The notes below the pieces were generated by a model. That model was not told where the DNA came from, did not search any database, and saw nothing but the letters and a program-made list of their open reading frames with translations. Made by a program: the position numbers and the translations under genes. From contig JBOZIK010000001.1 in the NCBI GenBank assembly GCA_051453625.1, positions 79,086,062-79,131,859 of the forward strand: 45,798 nt of DNA, given 5' to 3'. This DNA comes from Welwitschia mirabilis. Its lineage: Eukaryota; Gnetophyta; Gnetopsida; Welwitschiales. Below are positions 1-9,285 of this stretch, piece by piece (the first letter of the stretch is position 1; each line of letters starts with the position of its first letter).

Positions 1-353
1 AACTGTTTCTCTATTATCAAGGAATTTAGAAGATGCAAAGAAACTCAATGCTACTACCTCATATCACTCCAACAAGGTAAAATCTGATCACAAGAGGTAT
101 ACTTTGAAATTTAATAATTTGAATTCTTTCCATATTTGATGTTTCTACTATGCAGGCCTAGGGCATGTTAGATTTTCTTGTCCCATCAGAAAGGGAATTT
201 TTTTCCATTATAAAAGTGATAGGTTTTTGTAGAAACCAAAAGCAACGAACAATCAGCGTCTCATCAAGCAAAGATGGATTAAAAAGGAATCTATCAAAGG
301 ATTGCTTGTTCAGACTGCTCTTAAAGCAAAGGAGCATCCTAGAAGGTACTTCG
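1..353 (+). pseudogene. Family B Copia retrotransposon, gag end / pol start fragment
   Basis: Left-truncated piece of a Copia polyprotein, broken by stops. Positions 140-181 read as a zinc knuckle of the form C-x2-Y-x4-H-x4-C (CFYYAGLGHVRFSC), so the second Cys is Tyr. The reading continues to an AKEHPRRY-like stretch that stops where the family A LTR begins at 354. The next part of the same polyprotein (the DSG protease-type motif) appears at 10530 after the inserted DNA. I read this as the 5' side of the B element. A LINE ORF1 zinc knuckle was considered, but the fit with the sequence at 10530 favours Copia. Confidence 0.6.
349..353. repeat. Left target-site duplication of family A insertion
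   Basis: CTTCG immediately before the LTR start, paired with CTTGG at 10530-10534. Four of five bases match, and 5 bp is the usual length for Copia insertion. Confidence 0.65.
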
Positions 354-555
354 TGTTGAATTATGATTTGCCAATTGATGTCAAACTAATATTTTCTGTG
401 TAGCGCAATTTGTTGCAAGTCGGAAGCTGAAGCAATGTTTATCACATTTTAATTCTGAAACCTATCAAGCTTTGTTACCCTCTTGATGGGTTGACTGGAC
501 TTCTAAAGGGTCAACCGCACCTGAAGCGAACACTTAAAAATAAACAGAATTCAGA

Positions 556-960
556 GGGGTCGACCGGATATCTGAGGGGTCGACCGGACCTGTGAACCCA
601 AGAACCAGTACTCTTGAGTCGATCGTCAAGGGGTCGACTGGACATCTAAGGGGTCGACCAAACTTGAGCACTGTGCACCTGATACTTCTGAACCGATCGT
701 CAAGGGGCCAACCGGACATCTAAGGGGTCAACCAGACCTAAACACTGTGCACCTAGTACTTCCTGGACAATTGTCAAGGGGTCAACCAGACCTGAACACT
801 GTGCACCTAGTACTTCCTAGACAATCGTCAAGGGGTCAACCGGACACCTGAGGGGTCGACTGAATCTGAGAACTGAGCATCAATACTTCACAACCGATCA
901 GCAAGGGGTCAATCGGATTCCTAAGGGGTCAACCGAACCTGAAGCAGAAAAACTGTGATG
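556..960. repeat. 74-bp superrepeat of paired GTCGAC motifs in LTR1
   Basis: The core GGGGTCGACCGG and variants usually occur as two copies 20 bp apart. The pair recurs with starts at 556, 630, 704 and 778, exactly 74 bp apart. One unit then lost a core (next start 832) and the array resumes near 905. Between pairs lies a conserved spacer containing CACTGTGCACCT. The core is close to palindromic around GTCGAC. Confidence 0.85.
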
Positions 961-1223
961 GATTTTATCAGGACCAAGCGAGCGACCGGATGAACAGTCG
1001 ACCGAACCCTAAGGGGTCGACCGGACATGGAGCTGTACGAAACTAAATCAACCGAAAAGTTCACTAGGGCGACCTATTTAAGTGACAGCACTAGGAGGAG
1101 TCGACCAAACGTTTGAGGAGTTGACCAGCCTTGACGGAAACACAAATTTTATAATCGTTATGTTGTTGTTTTAGGGTCGTTGGAAGAGTGTTTTCACTTG
1201 TAAAAACCCTAAAAGCCTTCCAT

Positions 1224-1230
1224 TATAAAT
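1224..1230 (+). promoter_or_regulatory. Putative TATA box of family A LTR
   Basis: TATAAAT downstream of the motif array. It is conserved in LTR3 near 9943 and LTR2 near 9173, as expected for the U3/R promoter of an LTR retrotransposon. Confidence 0.6.
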
Positions 1231-1826
1231 AGCCAAGAGTCAAATCATTGTAACACCTTTTGTCGAACTTTTGAATCTTGTGGATTAATTATTGTTCTCA
1301 TTTGGCATTACATTCCTGACCAAAGACGAACCAACATCTGTGATATCTTTACATACAAGGTCAGATCTGTAGCACTCCTTTGTTTCTAGATTGTATTACC
1401 TTTAGAAGAAGTGCTTCGTTACTATCATTGAGCCAAAGATCGAGTGATACCTGTGCACTTGGGCATACTATCATCACTACCACGCTCTCGTGCAAAAGGT
1501 TGAGATTGAGCCTTCAGAAAAAGTCCATTTGTAAAGGTTACAGGTGAACCTATAATACTTAGAAGAGATTAACGGAGATCCCGATCGGGCTTAATGAGAA
1601 GTTGATCACCAAGAGTGGAGTAGGGGGTTTTCCCGGACCACTATAAACCTTGTGTGCCTCTTATCAGTATTTCTGTGGTTTCTATTAATTTCATTTTTAA
1701 GGATATTTTCAGTTTTCATGCACAAGAGTTTAAGTGATTCTTTTTCAAGTAAAGTACTTGAAGATTGTTCATTAAATTTTTTTGAATCCTATTCACCTCC
1801 CCCTCTAGGATCCTCGATCCTATAAT

Positions 1827-1838
1827 TGGTATCAGAGC
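1827..1838 (+). promoter_or_regulatory. Primer binding site (initiator tRNA-Met)
   Basis: TGGTATCAGAGC begins two bases after the LTR end. It is the complement of the 3' end of plant initiator tRNA-Met, the standard Copia minus-strand primer. Confidence 0.92.
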
Positions 1839-1890
1839 TACGTTGAGTCCCTGTTAAGATTTTAACAAATCTAGACTCTAGAACCTGAAA

Positions 1891-3315
1891 ATAAGTAATC
1901 TCACTGATGGTTTTCCCACTAGTCGTCCACCTATGTTCCATGGGTCAAATTATACTTATTGGAAAGCCCGAATGAGAATCTTCCTTAGATCCCTTGATGC
2001 AGACATTGAAGAGGTTATTTATAAAAGATATACGGTGCCTACTTTAGCAAAAACCAATGCCAATGGTAATACCATTTTAATTCCAAAAACCCGAGACCAA
2101 TAGACTACCACCAATAGATCCAAAGCTACCACAGACGCCCGTACTGTTAATGCTATATTTTGTGCAGTTTGTGCAGATGAATTCAAATGGATTGTGAATT
2201 GTGAACATGCAAAGGAAGCATGGGATGTTCTTGAAGTCGCACATGAAGGGACATCCACAGTCAAGCAAGTCGAGCTCCAAATGCTTATCTCAAAATTTGA
2301 AGACAGTCACATGGACAAGAAGGAGACCTTACAAAAGTTCTTTGTCAGACTTACCAACATCATCAATTCCATGGCAAGTCTAGGTGAACGAATGGATAAA
2401 GCAAAAGTAGTCAGAAAAGTGTTGAGACTCCTTCCAAAGAGATTTGAACCGAAAGTCATAGCAATCGAAGAAAGCAAGAATATCAACATAATGGCATTAG
2501 AAGAACTTCAAGGTAATTTGCAAACATATGAATTGAAATTTTCTAAAGATAAGAAGAAGGATATTGCTTTAAAGTGTGTGTAGGAAGAGTACAAGTCAGA
2601 GAAATCAAATGAAGATCCAGATGATGTTGAAGTTCCTCTCCTAGCAAGAAGATTCAAGAAATTCTTGCACAAAAGGAAAAAGGAAAATGAGCCAAGTAGA
2701 AGTACAAGAAGAGAACACCCAAAGTACAGGAAGGAGCAAGACAAAGGAAAAGAGATCCAATGTTGCGCATGCAAAGGCTTTGGACATATCGCAAATGAGT
2801 GCCCGAACAACAAGAGAGATCACAAAAAATCAAAAACATCTTCATTTGTTGCAACATGGGATAATGTGGATGAGGATGATGACAGCAGTTCAGGTCAAGA
2901 TTCAAATGGAGACAGAAGATTATCTTTCATGGTGGTTATGCCTCCATTACAAAACTTACCTAGGACATCGAAACCTGATGATTTAGATGTGATTGAAGAA
3001 GAACGGGATGAAGTAGAAGATACTTCTCAAGAACTGTACTTGAAATTGGAAAAGTTAGCAAAGCGGATAAATGATCTAAACAAGATTGTAAAATCTCTCA
3101 CCAAAGAAAAGGAGGAAATGGAATCGAAGTTCAAAAAGATCAAATCTGAAAATTCCAATCTCATTCTACATCTAAAAGGTTTATCTCATTTTGTTAATAA
3201 ATTTTCTAGTGGTTCATCTAAATTGGAACAGTTGCTTGGCATTGGGAAATCGGCTTATGATAGTCAGGTATTGGCTTCATCTCCCAAAAACCACAAAGTC
3301 AGCAAAATCAGATAA
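1891..3315 (+). pseudogene. gag: Family A gag (broken)
   Basis: Copia gag polyprotein that would form the capsid. The reading opens at 1891, where the expected start codon is ATA, suggesting ATG was lost. An N-terminal FHGSNYTYWKARM-type motif is followed by a helical capsid region up to about 2580. A complete zinc knuckle CX2CX4HX4C lies at 2761-2802, then an acidic patch and a probable coiled coil rich in K, E and L at about 3025-3200. In-frame TAG codons at 2101-2103 and 2581-2583 break it. About 475 codons in all, in a different frame from pol. Sirevirus gags are often long with a coiled coil, which fits. Confidence 0.85.
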
Positions 3316-3317
3316 CT

Positions 3318-6300
3318 TGGCAAAATAAGTTCATTTTTAAAGTTACTTGTCATTTTTATGGTAACTCAGGGCATTCAAAACTATTTTGCAATGCTAGAAA
3401 ATTAATGTTATTTTCAAATTTAGTTAGTTCCTTTCTTTTTAAATTTATTCCAAAAGGAGTTGTACCAGATAAGTCTAAAAAGACTGAGTGCGTAAAAGCT
3501 AATGATTTTAAAAGTCTTTTAATTCAGACAGTTTTCAAGGTTTCAAATGGTAGTAGCTGGTATTTGGATAGTGGATACTCAAGACATATGATGGGAGACA
3601 AATCCAAATTCAAACAGTTGAGCGACTTTGATGAAGGAGAAGTTACTTCTGGGGACAATGAAAGAGCAAAAATCGAAGGTATCGGAAGCATCGATGAAGG
3701 TAACTTACGTAGAATAAATGAAGTTTTATATGTTAATGGTTTAAAGCACAATTTACTGAGTATTAGCCAAATATGTGACAAAGGTCATAAGGTCATTTTT
3801 AATAGGTCTAAATGTGAAATTTTGCATGGAAAAACAAACGATGTTATCCTTAAAGCAAAAAGAATAGACAATGCGTATAGCATATATCAATCGTTTTCCC
3901 CTTGTTTTTTTTTTTCTCATGTTGCTCAAGAAGAGCTTTGGCATAAACGATTAGGTCATGTTAATTACGATCAAATGAAAACTATTATTCATAAAGATAT
4001 TGTCAAAAGTATTCCTAAAATAAATATTGAAAAACATGGTTTATGTGATGCGTGCCAAAAGGGAAAACAAACAAGAACTTCACATAAGAGTGAAAACCAA
4101 GTTTCCACAACTATGCCATTAGAGTTCATTCATATGGACTTAGGAGGCCCCACTCAAACTCAAGGTCTAGGTGGTAAACGCTATTTTCTTACTATGGTTG
4201 ATAATTTCTCTAGATATCCATGGGTTGTATTTCCTTCAAACAAATCTGAAACTTACAAATATTGGGATGAGATATGCAACAAAATTCAAAATGAGAAAGG
4301 GTGTACCATAAAGAAAATAAGAAGTGATCATGGTGGTGAATTTGAGAATCATTTATTTGAGAAGTATTGCATTGACAATAGAATTGATCACCAATTTTCA
4401 GCCCCTAAAACACCACAACAACATGGTAATTGCTGAAAGAAAGAACAAAGTTCTCCAAGAAATGGCACGAACTATGTTAAATAAAAAGGAGGTTCCAAAA
4501 TCATTTTGGGCTGAGAATGTTAGCACTACATGTTATATTATTAACAAATTTTATCTTAGACCTGATATGGATAAAACGCCATATGAGTTGTGGAAAGGGA
4601 GACAACCTAATACTTTATATTTTAAAGTCTTTGGAAGTAAATGTTATGTGCTAAAAGATAGAGAACAGTTAAGCAAATTTGAATCTAAAGTCGATGAAGC
4701 TATATTTTTGGGTTATTCAACTAGAAATAGAGCTTATCATGTCTTCAGCAAGAGAAGTTTAACTGTAGAAAAATCAATAAATGTGCAAATTGATGATGTT
4801 AGCACAAAGATAAAAACAAGGAATTCTATGAAGATTTTTTATGCCCACATTTGTTATGTGTCTCAAATAGAACTTAAGAAATTTGAAGAAGCTAAATCCC
4901 GTGAAGAATAGATGATGGTTGTGCAAGATCAATTACAACAATTTAAGAGAAATGATGTTTGGAGGATTGTAGAAAGGCCAAAAAAAAAATATCATTGGGA
5001 CAAAGCGGATCTTTAAGAACAAATGTAATGAAGAAAAACAATGTCATTAAAAATAAAACAAGATTAGTAGCACAAGGCTACAACCAAATAGAGGGCATTG
5101 ATGTAGGTGACACATTTGCTCCAGTTGCAAGGCTTGATAGCATTAGAATGTTTTTATCGTTTACAGCCTTTTAAAAATTTCAAAGTGTATCAAATGGATG
5201 TAAAGAGTGCATTTTTAAATGGTACCTTAAATAAAAAGTTTATCTAGAGCAAGCACAAGGTTTTATCGATCCTCATAAATCTAATCATGCCTATAGACTT
5301 AAGAAAGCTTTGTATGGGTTGAAGCAAGCTCCAAGAGCTTGGTATGAGAAGTTAGCCACTTTTTTAAATGATAATTGTTATATTCGTGGAATAGTAGATA
5401 AGACTTTATTTGTTAAGAATTTGAAAAAGGAGTTTATCATTATACAAATCTATGTGGATAATATCATATTTGGTGCTTCTAACAAAGGATTGTCAAAAAA
5501 AAATTGCAACAATTATGACAACACATTTTGAAATGAGCATGCTTGGTGAAATGCAATTGTTTCTTGGTTTACAAATTAAGCCAACAAAGAATGGAATATT
5601 TGTTTCTCAATCTAAATATGCAAAGATCTAATCAAACGTTTTAGATCAGAGAATGTTAAAATAACTGATACTCCAATATCAACATCTTGTAAAGTGAGTT
5701 TGGATGAAAATGGAAAATTAGTAAATCAGAAGCTTTATAGGAGCATGATTGGAAGTTTGTTGTATTTAACTACAAGTAAACTTAATATCATATTTAGTGT
5801 TGTTGTTTGTGTAAGGTACCAAACCCAACCAAAAGAGTCACATTTACAAGCAGTAAAAAGAATAATTAGATATGTAAAAGGCACATGTAATTATGGTATA
5901 TGGTATCCTACGGAGACATCCTTTGAGCTTGAAGGTTTTAGTGATGCAGATTGGGTTGGATGTAACGACAATAAAAAGAGCACAAGTGGGAGCTATTTTC
6001 TTTTAGGATCATGCTTAGTAGGATGGGCAAGCAAAAAGCAAAATTCAATCTCCCTTTCAATCGCAGAAGCCGAGTATACTGTAGCATGGAGTTGTTATGC
6101 TTATCTTCTTTGAATGAAGGAAATGCTAAAAGACTTTGGTGTGAATTTTGAACAAGTTCCTATTTTTTTGATAACACTAGTGCTATAAATATTTCTAAAA
6201 ATCCTGTTCAGCACTCTAAAACCAAACACATTGAACTAAGACATCACTTTTAAGAGATCAACTTGAAAAAGGAAACATCACTATAAATTTTGTTAATACA

Positions 6301-6399
6301 GATCATCAACTCGCAGATATTTTTATCAAACCCCTGAATTTTGATAATTTTATTAATCTTTGGAACGAACTAGGGGTAATCTTGCCGTCCTTTAGCTGA
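3318..6399 (+). pseudogene. pol: Family A pol: protease, integrase, reverse transcriptase, RNase H (broken)
   Basis: Copia-order polyprotein. A second zinc knuckle at 3348-3389 has Tyr for its second Cys. The protease-type DSG motif lies near 3570. GAG-pre-integrase has the H-H / C-C zinc site (LWHKRLGH, CDACQKGK). The integrase core shows its first Asp in HMDLGGP, its second in RSDHGGEF, and Glu in AERKN after a frameshift near 4425. Reverse transcriptase pieces follow: [10 protein letters not shown]-like and VARLDSIR (~5060-5150), LYGLKQAPRAW (~5310-5345), and the catalytic YVDD changed to YVDN (5451-5462). RNase H shows SDADWVGC and IAEAEY (~5938-6075), then a C-terminal tail to about 6399. 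Several stops and frame changes (4911, ~4960, ~5174-5310, ~5531-5690, ~6113) make it inactive. Confidence 0.9.
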
Positions 6400-6694
6400 T
6401 TGCAGGATGATCGACCAGAGGTGGTCGGTCAACCGACCTTGACCCTTACAGTATTATAGACCTGCGTCTCGATGGGTCAACCGAAACTCAAACCAATTGA
6501 CCGAACTTGTAGGTTTACAATGCGGAAGTACCATTAGTAGACCCGATTTCTTTCTTAAAATCAACCTAATCTGCCTTCTCTATAAAAGCAAGTGGAGCCC
6601 AAACCTTTTTATAATCTTCTAGCCACCTAACTCTTTCAGATCTAGTGCTTTCCTTGGATTTTTCTTGTTTTCAAGCTCCTGCCATGTAGCTACA
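6400..6694 (+). other. Family A spacer between pol and ORF3
   Basis: About 295 bp without a convincing reading frame. From 6408 to about 6515 it repeats the LTR-type motif (GGTCGGTCAACCGACC and GGGTCAACCGAAAC-like cores), then has a short TATA-like stretch (CTATAAAAGC, ~6580) upstream of ORF3. The motif outside the LTR suggests a shared regulatory or packaging role, or local copying; the sequence does not decide. Confidence 0.6.
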
Positions 6695-6966
6695 ATGGCT
6701 GAAGGACCCTCTAGGAGAAGGACCAAGGAGGTTGCAGTCAGAGATCCTTCTTATTTCTACCAGAGAATGTTTGAAGATGCTTTGGAGAAGTTCTCTGAGA
6801 AGTTTGAGAAGAAGCCTATATGCCAGAAAAGATCTGTTGCTACTTCAGAGCTTAAGGAGCTTAGAGATGTGATCCAACTCTTGCGAGATCAGGATTTGTC
6901 TTATTTTCTTGATGTTTCAGGTTCAGCTTACCCTTTACTTACTCAGATGTTCTATTACAATGCTTC

Positions 6967-7066
6967 NNNNNNNNNNNNNNNNNNNNNNNNNNNNNNNNNN
7001 NNNNNNNNNNNNNNNNNNNNNNNNNNNNNNNNNNNNNNNNNNNNNNNNNNNNNNNNNNNNNNNNNN
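6967..7066. other. Assembly gap (100 N) with duplicated flanks
   Basis: The 58 bases before the gap (6909-6966) and after it (7067-7124) are the same with one mismatch. The gap is therefore probably an unmerged overlap, not missing DNA. Confidence 0.85.
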
Positions 7067-7302
7067 TTGATGTTTCAGGTTCAGCTTACCCTTTCCTTAC
7101 TCAGATGTTCTATTACAATGCTTCTTATGATGCTGACTCTGGAACCCTTAAAACCCTCGTTTTGGGGAAGAGGATGAAAGTGATTGCAAACTTCACTGCA
7201 GCTGTTACTGATCTTTCAAGAGGAGACTATGAGGAGTTCAGGCCTCTTTGTAACTCCATGGACGACAAAGCAGAGGTCACAAGGGAGATTTGTGATAAGT
7301 TC

Positions 7303-7312
7303 CNNNNNNNNN
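7303..7312. other. Assembly gap (10 N)
   Basis: A short run of N inside ORF3 that disrupts its frame. Confidence 0.95.
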
Positions 7313-7975
7313 NACTATTTCCACTTCTTTGCTTACTCCAAAGTACTATTTTCTTCACTTAGTTTTTGCCTATAACTTTTTTCCTTTGGCAAGTCATTGT
7401 GATGAGGCCTCCAACTATAGAGCCTATTTGATATACTTGGTAGGAACTAGGCACTCCATTGATGCTCCATGCTCCTGTCATTATACTAAAAAATATGGTC
7501 TCTCAGTTGGAGTATCACAAAACTAGGGCTTTACCCTACTGTGTGTTGATTGCTAATATGTGTCGCCATTATCGAGTGACTTTTCACCCGAAGCTTGAAA
7601 CCCTTCAACCCATGTCACACATTAGGCGTGAGACGTTGTCTCGCATGCATATCTTTATCGGATCAAAGAAGTCCTCTAAATCTCCCTCTTCAAAGCAAGC
7701 CTCTCCAGAAGAGACACTTTCATACCTGAGGCGGATTGACTCTCATACCAAGTATATGAAGGAAGCTCTCATTGCAACTGGGTATGAGATTGTTGACACT
7801 TCAAAGGAAGCTAGAAGTTCATCGCGGAATGCAGCCGAAGAAGAGGAAGAGGAAGAAGAAGAAGATTCTGAAGAAGAATCTAAAAAAGAGGAAGCAGAGG
7901 AATCTGACTAGATCTCTTTCTATGCTTATGTTTTTTTCATGCTTGTATGTATTTCTCTCCTTTGTCATTGATGTC

Positions 7976-7987
7976 AAAAGGGGGAGA
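7976..7987 (+). promoter_or_regulatory. Upstream polypurine tract, family A
   Basis: AAAAGGGGGAGA, nearly identical to the tract beside the 3' LTR at 8393-8403 and preceded by the same TGATGTC-like context. Multiple polypurine tracts before the 3' LTR are a described Sirevirus trait. Confidence 0.7.
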
Positions 7988-8392
7988 ATTAGTTAGTTGT
8001 TTAAGATGCTTTCAGATGTATTTGCTCTTGATGAGCACTTTTTATTGTAATGTTCATCTTTCAGTAATAGAAATGCACTTTTTTTATGCTCTATAATTTT
8101 TGTCTCAAGTTTTCTAGTGCACATCTATTTTCAATATGGACTAAAATTTCTTGTATATCTTATGGTTAATCAATAATTTCTAATCAAAATGTTGTCTCTC
8201 ATATATATTTTGGCACTTAAAATTGTTTTTAAATTTTGGCAAAATTTGAGGTCATATCAAAATGTCTAACTTGATATAAAAGGTTTAATATTTCTGCAAA
8301 AGATAATAGGCATTTTGTGACGGGGAGTTTTTCCAAATTTAATCTCCTCAACTAAGAAAAAGTTGGTCAAGAAAAAGTTTGCCATCAATATC
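7988..8392 (+). other. Non-coding 3' region of family A
   Basis: AT-rich stretch between the two polypurine tracts. No open frame or repeat was recognised; it is the untranslated 3' end of the element. Confidence 0.7.
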
Positions 8393-8403
8393 AAAGGGGG
8401 AGA
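8393..8403 (+). promoter_or_regulatory. Polypurine tract of family A
   Basis: AAAGGGGGAGA directly before the LTR2 start at 8405, in the standard place for plus-strand priming. Confidence 0.88.
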
Positions 8404-8404
8404 T

Positions 8405-9185
8405 TGTTGAATTATGATTTGTCAATTGATGTCAAATTAATGTTTTCTGTGTAGCACAATTTGTTTTACCTTGTGCAGAAAATATTGATCACTTACAGGT
8501 CAGAAGCTGAAGCAATGTTTGTCACATTTTGATCCTGAAACCTGTCAAGTTTTATTACCCTCTTGAGGGGTCGACCAAACTTCTAAGGAATCAATCGCAC
8601 CTAGAATAAACTCTTAGAAATAAACTAAATTTAGAGGGATTGACTAGGAATCTGAGGATTTAACTAGACCTCTGAACATGAGAACTAGTAATCTTGAACT
8701 AAATGTCAGGGGGTTACTTCATAAATGAGGGGTCAACAGGACTTGAGAATTATGCACTTAATACTTCTGAACCAATCATCAAGGGTTAACTGGAAACCTA
8801 AGGAATCTATTAGACTTGAGAACTGAGCATTAATACTTTACACCCAATTAGCAAGGGTCGACCGGACCTGGAGTAGAAAAATTGTGATAAATGTTACTAA
8901 GACCAAGCAGGAAACTAGATAAATATGCGGGCGACTAGATGAGCAGTCGACCAGACCCTAAGGAATCAACTAGACATGGAGCCATAAGAAACTGGGTCAA
9001 CTGAAAAGTTCACTAGGGTGACCTATTTAAGTAATGGCATCAGAAGGATTTGAGCGAATGTTTGAGGGGTCGATCGAACGAGATGAAAAAGAAAATTTTA
9101 TATCTATTATGTACCTATTTTATAACCATTGGAATTACATTTTCACTTGAGATATCCCTAAAAATCTTTCATTATAAATATCTAA
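8405..9185 (+). repeat. LTR2, family A (5' part, cut by gap)
   Basis: Begins TGTTGAATTATG like LTR1 and follows it to the TATAAAT region, then enters the gap at 9186. It is clearly more diverged from LTR1 than LTR3 is, with many changed GTCGAC cores. It would be the 3' LTR of the gag-pol unit upstream. Confidence 0.85.
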
Positions 9186-9285
9186 NNNNNNNNNNNNNNN
9201 NNNNNNNNNNNNNNNNNNNNNNNNNNNNNNNNNNNNNNNNNNNNNNNNNNNNNNNNNNNNNNNNNNNNNNNNNNNNNNNNNNNNN
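9186..9285. other. Assembly gap (100 N) between two LTR copies
   Basis: Sequence before the gap is about 800 bp into an LTR. Sequence after it is back near LTR position 140. The gap may hide an entire internal region; its true size is unknown. Confidence 0.9.

Larger units (their letters stand above)
354..1824 (+). repeat. 5' LTR, family A (LTR1)
   Basis: Starts TGTTGAATTATG and ends GATCCTATA just before the PBS. Its start recurs at 8405 and its end at 10529, which sets the borders. The U3 part holds an array of GTCGAC-centred motifs. A TATA box (TATAAAT, 1224-1230) about 870 bp into the LTR probably marks the start of R. The terminal CA seen in LTR3 is TA here, a likely mutation. Length is about 1.47 kb. 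Confidence 0.88.
6695..7911 (+). pseudogene. Family A ORF3, putative plant transposon protein (broken)
   Basis: Extra ORF between pol and the 3' LTR. It starts MAEGPSRRR and ends in a run of Glu/Asp/Ser (EEEEEDSEEESKKEE). It resembles the plant 'putative plant transposon protein' domain that often sits 3' of Copia pol. Shared features with the family B ORF at 13105 include a YFL/FYYN-type N-terminal block, a KVLF...HCDEAS block and an ALPY..LI..MC block. The reading is cut by a 100-N gap (6967-7066) with duplicated flanks, a 10-N gap (7303-7312) and a frame change near 7475. Function is unknown; an env-like role is sometimes suggested for this position, but no signal peptide or membrane segment is evident. 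Confidence 0.7.

Noticed and set aside
534-719. 61-codon minus-strand ORF
   Set aside because: It only reads through the GTCGAC motif array; composition explains it.
534-960. Regular repeats with spacers, resembling a CRISPR array
   Set aside because: The units lie inside a TG...CA LTR with a PBS and polypurine tract, the spacers are themselves conserved, and no cas genes exist. This is LTR structure.
1827-1838. tRNA-like sequence
   Set aside because: It is the 12-base primer site complementary to initiator tRNA-Met, not a tRNA gene.
7772-7996. 74-codon Lys/Arg-rich ORF
   Set aside because: Shifted frame of the acidic tail of ORF3 at 6695-7911.
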